From the NCBI RefSeq assembly GCF_019720895.1, contig NZ_JAHKSH010000004.1:248001-312000 (forward strand): a DNA stretch of 64,000 bases, in the 5' to 3' direction. Below the pieces are notes generated by a model. It did not search any database. It was not told the origin of the DNA and saw only the letters and a list, made by a program, of their open reading frames with translations. The first letter of the stretch is position 1, and each line of letters starts with the position of its first letter. The stretch comes from Microbacterium salitolerans. GTDB taxonomy: Bacteria > Actinomycetota > Actinomycetes > Actinomycetales > Microbacteriaceae. A program made the position numbers and the translations under genes. Below are positions 1 to 7,734 of the stretch, piece by piece.

Positions 1-656
1 TCACAGGGCTTTTCGAGGCGAAGAACTTCCAGGCGCTCTCCGAGAGCGCCGACCCCGACACGTCCATGTCGTGGGCGCTCGTCAACGACATGACCCACGA
101 GGACGTGCCGCGTCGCGTCCTGTCGGATACGAACGGCGGATTCGGCGGCTGGCTCGCCATCCCGAAGTCGAAGGTGCCGAGCGAGGAGGATCTGCGGACC
201 GTGCTCGACTTCATCGACAAGCTGATGGACGAAGAGGCCTTCGCCGCGATGACGAACGGGATCGAGGGCACGCACTACGAGCTCGACGCCGAGGGCGTCG
301 TGACGATCCTCGACCAGCCGCTGTGGGAGCAGGAGGTGCAGCCCTATGCCTCCTCGCGCCCGTCCGAGAAGGTCGTCACCTACAGCAGCACGACGGAGTA
401 CGTCGACGAGGGCAACCAGAAGATGGAGGAGAACGAGGAGTACGCCGTGACGAACGTCGCCCAGTCCCTCACTTCCGAGGCCTACAACGCCCGCTGGACG
501 GAGGTCGAGCAGACGGCCCGTGACGCGTACAACAAGTACATCGTCGGACAGATCGAGATGGACGAGTACCAGTCGATCATCGACGAGCTCGAGGACGGCG
601 AGCTGGGCACCATCACCGACGAATTCACTGCGGCGTACGCCGAAGTCAACGGCTGA
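1..656 (+). CDS. Sugar ABC transporter substrate-binding lipoprotein, 3' part (LplA-like)
   Basis: The open frame runs in from the left edge (first full codon at base 3) and ends at 656, so the signal peptide and N-terminal lobe are outside the window. The visible part resembles the C-terminal lobe of large family-1 solute-binding lipoproteins of the LplA/YtcQ kind: a GGWLAIPKS stretch, a GIEGTHYEL motif, and an acidic helical end where such proteins pack against the permeases. It would capture oligosaccharides outside the membrane. GH28 starts 8 bases downstream and an LplC-type permease lies two genes on. The partner LplB-type permease is not visible and is probably upstream. Family-level identification is fairly safe; the ligand is inferred to be pectin-derived from the neighbours. 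Confidence 0.8.
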   Translation, partial: TGLFEAKNFQALSESADPDTSMSWALVNDMTHEDVPRRVLSDTNGGFGGWLAIPKSKVPSEEDLRTVLDFIDKLMDEEAFAAMTNGIEGTHYELDAEGVVTILDQPLWEQEVQPYASSRPSEKVVTYSSTTEYVDEGNQKMEENEEYAVTNVAQSLTSEAYNARWTEVEQTARDAYNKYIVGQIEMDEYQSIIDELEDGELGTITDEFTAAYAEVNG

Positions 657-663
657 CCGGGCG

Positions 664-1965
664 ATGAGGGAGCGACAGGTGCAGAGCGCGACAGCGACAT
701 CGACGCCGCGAGATGAGCTCGAGACCGAGCGCATCCAGACGGCGATCGACCGGGCGGCGGACGCCGGCGGAGGGGTCGTCATGATTCCCCCCGGGGTCCA
801 CCGCACGGGCGCTCTGCGCCTGCGCTCCCGCATCGAGCTGCGGATCGAGCAGGGGGCGACGCTGCAGTTCGTCAGCGACCCCTCGCTCTATCCGCCCGTC
901 GAGGCGAGCTGGGAAGGCGCCCCGACGACGATCCACTCGCCGTGCCTCTGGGCCCACGGGGAGACCGACGTCTCGATCACCGGTCTCGGCACGATCGACG
1001 GCGGCGGCGAGACCTGGTGGCGCACGTTCCGCGAGGACCGCGAGGCCCTCGCGTTCCCGCGTCCGACCCTCGTCGGACTGCACGAGTCGCGCCGGATCAC
1101 GCTCGACGGCGTGACCCTGCGCAACTCGCCCAGCTGGACCGTGCATCCCCTCCTCTGCGACGACGTGCGCGTGTCGAACGTCCGCATCGTGAATCCGCCC
1201 GACTCGCCGAACACCGACGGCATCGACCCCGAGTCGAGCCGCAACGTGCGCATCACGGGGTGTCATATCGATGTCGGCGACGACTGCATCGCGATCAAGG
1301 CCGGGACCGAGGCCGCCGACGGACCCGGCGCGTGCGAGAACATCGTGATCGCGAACTGCACGATGCTGCGCGGACACGGCGCCGTCGTGATCGGCAGCGA
1401 GATGTCGGGCGGCGTGCGCGGCGTCGTCATCTCGAGCTGCATCTTCGAGGGAACCGACCGCGGGATCCGCGTCAAGACGCGGCGCGGACGCGGCGGCGTC
1501 GTCGAAGACGTCCAGGTGGCGAACGTCATCATGCGCGACGTCGCCTGCCCGATCGTGATCAACCCCTTCTACTTCTGCGGCCCCGAGGGCCAGCTTCCCC
1601 GCGTCTCCGATCGCTCCGCGCTTCCCGTCGACGGCTCTACGCCGATGATCCGGCGGATCCGCCTCGCTCAGGTCTCGGCGACAGATGTGTCGGCCTGCGC
1701 GGGGTTCCTGTCCGGCCTGCCCGAGGCGCCCCTCGAGCACGTCACGCTCGAGGACGTCTCGATCGTCTTCGCGGACGACCCGGTCCCCTCGGTCCCTGCG
1801 ATGGCCGAGGGCGTTCCGGCGATGGCATCCGAGGGGTTCCACGTCGCCTTCGCCCGCGACGTCCGCCTGACCCGCGTCACCGTGACCGGTGCGACGACGG
1901 ATCCCGTGGTCCCCGGTGCCGACGCGGCCCTCCGGCTCGATGAGGTGACGTCCCATGACCGCTGA
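664..1965 (+). CDS. Glycoside hydrolase family 28 (polygalacturonase-like)
   Basis: About 433 residues with the right-handed beta-helix signatures of GH28 in order: NTDGID (Asp185), GDDC (Asp206/Asp207), GHG (His238) and RVK (Arg269, Lys271), which match the catalytic aspartates, histidine and substrate-binding Arg/Lys of polygalacturonases. I see no signal peptide, so it is probably cytoplasmic and trims imported oligogalacturonides or rhamnogalacturonan pieces. The ATG at 664 is chosen because an upstream extension of the frame would overlap the transporter gene. The 3' end overlaps the next gene by 11 bases, so it belongs to the transporter operon. Exact linkage specificity cannot be read from the sequence. 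Confidence 0.9.
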   Translation: MRERQVQSATATSTPRDELETERIQTAIDRAADAGGGVVMIPPGVHRTGALRLRSRIELRIEQGATLQFVSDPSLYPPVEASWEGAPTTIHSPCLWAHGETDVSITGLGTIDGGGETWWRTFREDREALAFPRPTLVGLHESRRITLDGVTLRNSPSWTVHPLLCDDVRVSNVRIVNPPDSPNTDGIDPESSRNVRITGCHIDVGDDCIAIKAGTEAADGPGACENIVIANCTMLRGHGAVVIGSEMSGGVRGVVISSCIFEGTDRGIRVKTRRGRGGVVEDVQVANVIMRDVACPIVINPFYFCGPEGQLPRVSDRSALPVDGSTPMIRRIRLAQVSATDVSACAGFLSGLPEAPLEHVTLEDVSIVFADDPVPSVPAMAEGVPAMASEGFHVAFARDVRLTRVTVTGATTDPVVPGADAALRLDEVTSHDR

Positions 1966-2419
1966 CATCGCACCGCACCGCGCTCCTCGCGCGAAGAGCT
2001 TCCGCCGGCTCCCCGAGATGTGGCTCGCGGGAATCGGCGTGGGTCTGGCCGCCGTGCTCCAGGGGGGCGTGACGCTCGCGATCAACTCGTCGACCCGCGC
2101 CGAGTTCGACGAGGTGATCGCACCGGCGCTGTCCGCGGCCGGCATCGACTTCGCGTCGACCGACGACGCCTACGAGGCGGCTCGCACCCTTGCCGCGTGG
2201 TTCGGGTTCTCGCTTCTCCTCATGATCGGCCTCGCCGCCGTCGGCTTCTTCCTGGCATCGCGGCGGCCGCGCCGCAGGTCGACCGGCTGGTGGTTCCTGG
2301 GCGCCGCGCTCGTCTGCCTCGTCGGGACGCAGCTGCTGCTGTATCCCGTGGCGTTCTTCCTCTTCCTCGCGGCTGCGCTGTTCGCCGTCCGCTCCACGCG
2401 ACAAGGACCCTCGACATGA
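1955..2419 (+). CDS. Small integral membrane protein of unknown function
   Basis: 154 residues with about four hydrophobic segments (roughly residues 24-43, 82-101, 112-128 and 129-146) and basic loops such as RRPRRRS. I do not recognise a family. It is translationally coupled on both sides: it overlaps the end of the GH28 gene by 11 bases and the next permease by 4 (ATGA). A small membrane protein wedged between glycosidase and permease may be an accessory of the importer, but that is inference from position only. It is not long enough to be the DUF624 (YesL-type) protein often found in such clusters. Confidence 0.7.
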   Translation: MTADIAPHRAPRAKSFRRLPEMWLAGIGVGLAAVLQGGVTLAINSSTRAEFDEVIAPALSAAGIDFASTDDAYEAARTLAAWFGFSLLLMIGLAAVGFFLASRRPRRRSTGWWFLGAALVCLVGTQLLLYPVAFFLFLAAALFAVRSTRQGPST

Positions 2420-3333
2420 CCGACGTCAACTCCGCTACGATCCCGATCAAGGTTCGCGTCGCGGGCCGGAAGAAGCGGACGGGGCGCCGCACGTTCGCGA
2501 TCATCAACGCGATCGTCCTGACCGCGTTCGCGCTCGCGTGCGTGCTGCCGTTCGTCCACGTGCTCGCCGCGTCGCTCGCGTCGCCGGGCGAGATCGCGAC
2601 CACGCCCTTCCTGCTCATCCCGCGCGAGATCACATTCGACGCGTATCGATACATCTTCTCGACGCCGACGATCTTCCGCGCCATGGGCGTCTCGATGTTC
2701 GTGACGGTGGTCGGCACGTTCGTGAGTCTCGTGCTCACGGCGTTCATGGCCTACGCGCTCTCGAAGAAGCACCTGACGGGGCGTCGGGTGATCAACTTCC
2801 TCGTCGTGTTCACGATGCTCTTCAGCGGCGGGATGATCCCCACCTTTCTCGTCGTCAAGAGCTTCGGACTCATCGACTCGCTGTGGTCGCTCATCATTCC
2901 CGTGGCCATCAACGCGTTCAACTTCGTCATCATGCGCAGCTTCTTCCAGGGGATCCCCGAGAGCCTCGAAGAGGCGGCGCGCATCGACGGCTGCTCCGAG
3001 TTCGGCGTGTTCCTGCGCATCGTGCTGCCGCTGTCGCTCGCCTCGATCGCGACGATCGGCCTGTTCTACGCGGTCTTCTACTGGAACACGTACCAGCACG
3101 CGATCCTCTACATCAACGACTCCAACAAGTGGCCGATCCAGGTGCTCCTCCGGCAGATCGTCATCGTCGCGAGCGGGATGAACGCGAATGAGACCGCCGT
3201 CGACGTGATGCCGCCCGCGCAGTCCGTGAAGATGGCCGTGATCTTCGTCGCGACCCTGCCGATGCTGATCGTCTACCCGTTCATCCAGCGGTTCTTCGTC
3301 AAGGGCGCGCTCATCGGATCCGTCAAGGGCTGA
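2416..3333 (+). CDS. Carbohydrate ABC transporter permease (LplC/YtcP type)
   Basis: 305 residues, six membrane spans, and the EAA loop EEAARIDGCSEFG followed by a V-LPLS stretch, the cytoplasmic coupling motif that docks on the ATPase. The long final loop and an end in GSVKG are typical of the LplC/YtcP branch that works with LplA-like binding proteins. The ATG overlaps the preceding stop by four bases (ATGA). No ATP-binding subunit is encoded nearby, as is usual for transporters that share one MsmX/MsiK-type ATPase. Confidence 0.92.
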   Translation: MTDVNSATIPIKVRVAGRKKRTGRRTFAIINAIVLTAFALACVLPFVHVLAASLASPGEIATTPFLLIPREITFDAYRYIFSTPTIFRAMGVSMFVTVVGTFVSLVLTAFMAYALSKKHLTGRRVINFLVVFTMLFSGGMIPTFLVVKSFGLIDSLWSLIIPVAINAFNFVIMRSFFQGIPESLEEAARIDGCSEFGVFLRIVLPLSLASIATIGLFYAVFYWNTYQHAILYINDSNKWPIQVLLRQIVIVASGMNANETAVDVMPPAQSVKMAVIFVATLPMLIVYPFIQRFFVKGALIGSVKG

Positions 3334-3340
3334 GAGCGCG

Positions 3341-3394
3341 CACGGGACGGCGCCGGCGCCGGACGTCATCGTCCGCAGCCGGCGCCGTTCCGTG
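3341..3394. terminator. Strong bidirectional hairpin between convergent operons
   Basis: A 17-bp stem (3341-3357 with 3378-3394, one G-T pair) encloses a small 5-bp hairpin (3361-3374). It lies just after the permease stop and before the convergent serine hydrolase end, so it can stop transcription from both sides. There is no clear T-tract, as is common in high-GC actinobacteria. Confidence 0.75.
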
Positions 3395-3423
3395 CATCAG
3401 CAGGCCGCACGCGCCTCTCCGCG

Positions 3424-4758
3424 TCAGGATCCGATGCGCGCGTAGTCGCCCATCCACGTCCAGGACGGATCGACGGCGGGGCCGAAGCCCTGCGCCTGGA
3501 TCGTGACGGCGTCGTCGGCGGTCGCCACCACGCGGATGCGCACGGTCGCGATGTCGTCGCCGAGCGCATCGACGCGCACCTGGAGGACACCGGGCGCCGT
3601 CCAGCCCGCCGTCGCGACACCGTCGCCGAGATCGGCGAGCGCGAACCTGTGCGGTGAGCCGGCGACGGCCTCGATGGTGCGTCCATCGAATCGGAGCGTG
3701 CAGGACTCGCCGGAGAGCGCGAGGTCGATCGTCGCGGGCTGCCCGCGTCCGCTCGCCGCGGCGAAGCGCCCCGCGATCGCCCGCGCGTCGGCGGACGTGT
3801 GCGAGGGCGCCGCGAGATCCAGATCCAGCTCGGTCTCGGCTCCGGAGAGATTCCCCAGCGCGTCGAGCAGCAGGTCGACGAGGCGCTGATCGCCGCTCTG
3901 GCAGGCCTTGGCGTCTGCTGTCACGACCGCGGCGACGTCCCGAGACGGATCGCCGTACACGATCTGGCCACCGAGGCCGAACATCATCCACCCGCCCTCG
4001 GGCGGGAGCCAGAATCCGTATCCGTACCCGGCCCGGAGCGACGCGCCCCACGTCTGCATCGACGCGTCGTTGTGGCGCCGCGCCGCGAGCCGCGCCGTTT
4101 CGGGCGCGAGGATCCGCGAGCCCTGCCACACGCCGTCGGCGTTGATCGCCTCGGCGAGGCGCAGCATCACGCGCGGCGTGCACACGAGGCCCGAGCCGCC
4201 GTGGCCGACGCCGTCGGGACCCGTGATCATGCGGAATCCGCGGGCATCGCCGAGCGGCGCGATGAGCTGCTCGCGCATGACCTCGCCCAGCGTCTGTCCG
4301 GTGATTCTCTCGACGAGCGCCGAGAGCACGTAGGAGCCGCTCGTGTCGTAGGTGAAGAGCGTGCCGGGACGGTGCGTCGGCACGACGCGGAAGTACGAGG
4401 CGAGCCAGTCGGGCTCCGACTCCTCGTACGTGGTCTTCGCGTGCGGTCCGCGCATCGACAGGACGTCGGCGATCGTCGTCTGCGCGAGCCACGGGTGCGG
4501 ATCCGTCGACAGATCGGGAAAGTGCCGGAGGATCGGATCGCGCAGGTCGATCCGACCCACCGCCGCGAGCTCGCAGACCAGCAGCGCGGTGAGCGACTTC
4601 GCAACCGAGTACATGCGGTGGGGCGCGTCGACTCCGCGCCACGGTGCGCCCGCCGATGCGAGCGTCGTTCCACCCGACGTGACTTCGAGCGAGTGCACGG
4701 CGATGTCGTGCGCCGTGGCGCGCGCGACGAACGTCGCGAGAGGACCGCGCGAGATCAT
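3424..4758 (-). CDS. Serine hydrolase of the class C beta-lactamase / esterase VIII family
   Basis: 444 residues with the penicillin-binding-protein-like fold: SxxK motif SVAK (Ser51, Lys54), a Tyr motif YDTSGSY where the usual Asn is replaced, and a GHGGSGL stretch in the third-motif position. No signal peptide is evident, which argues against a true periplasmic beta-lactamase. It overlaps the upstream dehydrogenase by 4 bases and is the last gene of the GH43-LacI-DUF6807-dehydrogenase operon. In that setting an esterase that removes acyl groups from sugars is more likely than antibiotic hydrolysis; this is inference. Confidence 0.8.
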   Translation of the reverse strand: MISRGPLATFVARATAHDIAVHSLEVTSGGTTLASAGAPWRGVDAPHRMYSVAKSLTALLVCELAAVGRIDLRDPILRHFPDLSTDPHPWLAQTTIADVLSMRGPHAKTTYEESEPDWLASYFRVVPTHRPGTLFTYDTSGSYVLSALVERITGQTLGEVMREQLIAPLGDARGFRMITGPDGVGHGGSGLVCTPRVMLRLAEAINADGVWQGSRILAPETARLAARRHNDASMQTWGASLRAGYGYGFWLPPEGGWMMFGLGGQIVYGDPSRDVAAVVTADAKACQSGDQRLVDLLLDALGNLSGAETELDLDLAAPSHTSADARAIAGRFAAASGRGQPATIDLALSGESCTLRFDGRTIEAVAGSPHRFALADLGDGVATAGWTAPGVLQVRVDALGDDIATVRIRVVATADDAVTIQAQGFGPAVDPSWTWMGDYARIGS

Positions 4759-5885
4759 GCGATGCGCGTGAAGTCGGACCCGAGCTGACGGAAGGTCCGC
4801 TCCTGCTCGAGGGCGCGCGCCAGATCGTCTTCGATCCCCCGCACCACCACGTGGCGGCCGAACTCATCGTCTCGCTCGACGGTGCAGCGCGCGGGCACGG
4901 GGCTCGGATCCGGCGCCGACATCACGCCGTCGACGAGCGTCATGAACGCGCCCGTCTGCGGCAGCGACGCCAGGAGCTCCGCCTCGCCACGGCGGGCGGC
5001 GAGCAGGTTGTCGAGCAGGTCGACCGTGACCGCGTGCGCGGCCTCGCGCACGATGCCGCCCTCCCGTCGCTCGACGACGTCGGTCTTGTACCAGAAGCGC
5101 AGCGAGCCCGCCGTGCCGACGACCTCGACGAAGGGATCGTGGTGCCGCTGGGCCGCGAGGGTGACGGCCGTCGTCAGGCGAACCTCGCCGGGGAGCGAGA
5201 AGACGGCGACGGAGGTGTCGTCGGCCTCGATGTCGTTGGCCCGCCAGAGGTCCAGGTCGAGGTGCTCGACATCGGCGCGCGCCGTCGCTCCGGCAATCGC
5301 GAGAGCCGTCGCGGATGCGTGCGCCAGCGGATTCGTCAGCACGCCGTCGGCGACGACCTGTCCGTCGAGCGTCCGCTTCCCCGCCCAGCGCGACCGCTGC
5401 CAGTAGCGGGAGTCGCGCACCCAGGCGCCCGTGGCCGAGTACCGCACGACCTGACCGATCTCGCCGCGAGCGACGCGCTCGCGAATCGATGGGATCGCAC
5501 TCGAGCCGAGGCTCTGGAACCCCACCTGCACGCGTGCGCCGGCGCGAGCGGCGCGGGCCTCGAGCTCGACGAACTCGGCCATCGTGGCGGTCGTCGGCTT
5601 CTCGAGGAGCACATCGCAGCCGGTCGCGACGGCCGCCGCCGCCAGGCGGAAGTGCGTGTGGATCGGTGTGCAGATGACGACGACGTCGATGCCCCCCGCC
5701 GCAATGAGATCGGCGCCGTCCGTATGGCGGCGCACCCCGTCCGGAAGGTCCTCCGGCGCCGGCGGGTGCGGATCCGCGACGGCGACGAGCCGCACCGTTC
5801 CCGCGGCGTGCCGCCGCTGCAGACGCGCGAGATGCGAGCCGCCGTGTCCGCCCGTGCCGATCAGGCCGACTCGAGGGGCGTTCAC
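4755..5885 (-). CDS. Gfo/Idh/MocA family NAD(P)-dependent sugar dehydrogenase
   Basis: 376 residues from a GTG at 5885, preceded by a clear GGAGG; longer reading of the frame runs into the neighbour. The N-terminus carries the Rossmann pattern GLIGTGGHGGSH and the EKPTTAT stretch whose lysine is the conserved catalytic residue of the family. It would oxidise a hydroxyl of a sugar or sugar derivative in the cytoplasm. The start overlaps the DUF6807 gene (GTGA) and the stop overlaps the serine hydrolase (ATGA), so the three proteins are made together. Substrate unknown. Confidence 0.88.
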   Translation of the reverse strand: MNAPRVGLIGTGGHGGSHLARLQRRHAAGTVRLVAVADPHPPAPEDLPDGVRRHTDGADLIAAGGIDVVVICTPIHTHFRLAAAAVATGCDVLLEKPTTATMAEFVELEARAARAGARVQVGFQSLGSSAIPSIRERVARGEIGQVVRYSATGAWVRDSRYWQRSRWAGKRTLDGQVVADGVLTNPLAHASATALAIAGATARADVEHLDLDLWRANDIEADDTSVAVFSLPGEVRLTTAVTLAAQRHHDPFVEVVGTAGSLRFWYKTDVVERREGGIVREAAHAVTVDLLDNLLAARRGEAELLASLPQTGAFMTLVDGVMSAPDPSPVPARCTVERDDEFGRHVVVRGIEDDLARALEQERTFRQLGSDFTRIA

Positions 5886-6718
5886 GATGCGACCTCCTGC
5901 GGCAGACGCGCGTCGAGCAACCAGTCCCGCACGTCGTCCGCCTGCGCCGCGTCGGCGGCGTCGAGGACGCCCACCGACAGATCGAGATCGAGTGTGCCCC
6001 CCGAGGGGATCCGCCGGCGCTCCGACACGGCGACGGCGGGGCCGAATCCCACGTACCCCTCGGTGCGCACGAACCACGGCATGCCGGTGCGCGTGACGGC
6101 GACGAGCGTCGCGTGCGCGGACTCCAGGATGAGCCACGGCGAGCGGGATCCGTGTGCGCGCGTGACGCCGACACCGTCTGCTGTGCGAACCTCGGCCTCC
6201 GCGAACGGCGTGCGCCAGAACAGGCCGCCGTAGAAGGCTCCGTCCCGCCCGTTCGTCTGCGGACTCCCGAGAGTCACGTCCGCCGCGCCCGCCAGGAGCC
6301 GCGAACGCCACTCGAGCGCCCAGGCGCCGTCACGCTCTGTCACGGCGAGATCGCGCTGCTCTGTGAGGAGAGTGGTGCCGTCGGGCGCCACCCAGTCGAG
6401 GAGCGATGCCGACGAATCGTCGCGTGAGTCGACCGAGCGCTCGACCTGGCGACCGTGGTTGTCGAGCATCGTGGATCCGCGGTCTCGCACATAGGTGCGG
6501 CCTCCCCAGAAGCTCACGCCGTCGACGTCCGGAAGAGCCAGGCTCGCGCCGAGATGGTGCGCGTGGTCGGCGGGGCTCACATCGGTCACGGGCACGCCGG
6601 CGCGCGTCGTCGCGGTGAGGGAGGGGCGGGGAGACAGGGACGGCTCCACGTCCGACCCCGTATTCAGCTGCGCGATGATCGTGCCGTCGACCAGGCGCAG
6701 GGTCGCGCCGGCGCTCAC
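5882..6718 (-). CDS. DUF6807 (PmoA-like) family protein
   Basis: 278 residues from a GTG at 6718 that overlaps the LacI stop (GTGA). The DHAHHLGASLALPDVDG stretch followed by FWGG is the hallmark of the family named PmoA/DUF6807, and SPWLILES and GFGPAVAV fit the same family. Despite the methane-oxygenase name these proteins are typically in sugar-catabolic clusters next to Gfo/Idh/MocA dehydrogenases, exactly as here, and their biochemical role is not established. The conserved histidines suggest a metal or sugar site. The four-gene coupling (LacI to serine hydrolase) implies a shared pathway. Confidence 0.82.
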   Translation of the reverse strand: MSAGATLRLVDGTIIAQLNTGSDVEPSLSPRPSLTATTRAGVPVTDVSPADHAHHLGASLALPDVDGVSFWGGRTYVRDRGSTMLDNHGRQVERSVDSRDDSSASLLDWVAPDGTTLLTEQRDLAVTERDGAWALEWRSRLLAGAADVTLGSPQTNGRDGAFYGGLFWRTPFAEAEVRTADGVGVTRAHGSRSPWLILESAHATLVAVTRTGMPWFVRTEGYVGFGPAVAVSERRRIPSGGTLDLDLSVGVLDAADAAQADDVRDWLLDARLPQEVAS

Positions 6719-7731
6719 GGCCGCGCCTCCGTGCTCGCGCGCACGGCCAGCGTGGGTTCGAAGACCACGGGCTCGCGATCGGCGTCGCCCCGCATCTCGG
6801 CACGCAGCATCGCCCAGGTGCGCTCGCCGACGTCGCCGAGGCGCGCGGTCATCGTCGTGAGGCTCGGCGACGAGTACCGCGAGAACGGGATGTCGTCGAA
6901 GCCCGCAACAGCGATGTCGTCGGGCACGGCCACGCCCTCTTCGTCGAGCCGGCCCAGGAGGCCGAGCGCGACCACGTCGTTGAAGGCGATGACCGCCGAG
7001 GCCTGCGTTGCGCGGACGCCGGGCCACGCGGCGTGTCCGTCCTCGAACGCGTGCCCGCAGGGCACCTCCACGACCTCGATGTCGGGATGCGCGGAGCGGA
7101 CCAGTTCGAGCCCCCGTTGACGCGCGGAGTTCGACCGTGCCTCGGACGGGCCGGCCAGATAGACGATGCGCGTGTGACCGAGCGACACGAGGTGCTCGCC
7201 CAGCTGCCGGGTGCCGTCCTCGTAGTCGATGAGGACGGATCCGGCCCGCTCGCCCGTCGTGCGATTGAGCACGACGACCGGCTCGATCCGCGGCAGGAGC
7301 TCGAGCAGGCTCTCGCGGGGCATGCGCGGGGCGAACAGCGCGATCGCGTCGGTGCGGTTGCGGATGTCGAGGGCGACCGTCGCCTCCCCCGCGCTGTCTT
7401 CGAGCGTGTCGGCCACGAGCACGCGATAGCCCTCGCGAGCCGCCGCCCGGTGCAGACCGTGCAGCACCTGATGGAACATCGGATTGGCGAGGTCGGGCAC
7501 GACGACGCCGATCGTCCTGCTCACGCCGAGCGACAGCGACCGGGCCGTCTCGCTCGGCGAGTAGCCGAGGCGCCGAACGGCATCGCGCACACGCTCCGCG
7601 ATGTCCTCGTTGACCGTCTGGATGCCGTTCATGACGCGTGAGACCGTCGCCTTCGAGACGTCGGCGGCCTCCGCGATATCGGAGATCGTGGTCTCACGGG
7701 ACGGGGTGCGACGCGCGCGCTTTCCTGCCAT
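6715..7731 (-). CDS. LacI family transcriptional regulator
   Basis: 338 residues. An N-terminal helix-turn-helix and hinge helix (VSKATVSRVMNG, then YSPSETARSL) is followed by a periplasmic-binding-protein-like sugar-sensing domain (IGVVVPDLANPMFHQV, and GFDDIPFSRYSSPSLTT near the end). It sits inside the operon it probably controls, 3 bases after the GH43 stop. The best operator candidate is the AACCGGTT palindrome at 9273-9280 in the divergent promoter region, placed to repress both GH43 and the plus-strand uronate operon. Its effector is presumably a xylan- or pectin-derived sugar. Confidence 0.93.
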   Translation of the reverse strand: MAGKRARRTPSRETTISDIAEAADVSKATVSRVMNGIQTVNEDIAERVRDAVRRLGYSPSETARSLSLGVSRTIGVVVPDLANPMFHQVLHGLHRAAAREGYRVLVADTLEDSAGEATVALDIRNRTDAIALFAPRMPRESLLELLPRIEPVVVLNRTTGERAGSVLIDYEDGTRQLGEHLVSLGHTRIVYLAGPSEARSNSARQRGLELVRSAHPDIEVVEVPCGHAFEDGHAAWPGVRATQASAVIAFNDVVALGLLGRLDEEGVAVPDDIAVAGFDDIPFSRYSSPSLTTMTARLGDVGERTWAMLRAEMRGDADREPVVFEPTLAVRASTEARP

Positions 7732-7734
7732 GGC

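Noticed and set aside
520-1965. A longer reading of the GH28 gene from 520
   Set aside because: The extra residues overlap the substrate-binding protein gene and look like shadow sequence; ATG 664 starts right after that gene's stop.
3424-4758. Calling the serine hydrolase an antibiotic resistance beta-lactamase
   Set aside because: No signal peptide, altered second motif and a sugar operon context argue against it.
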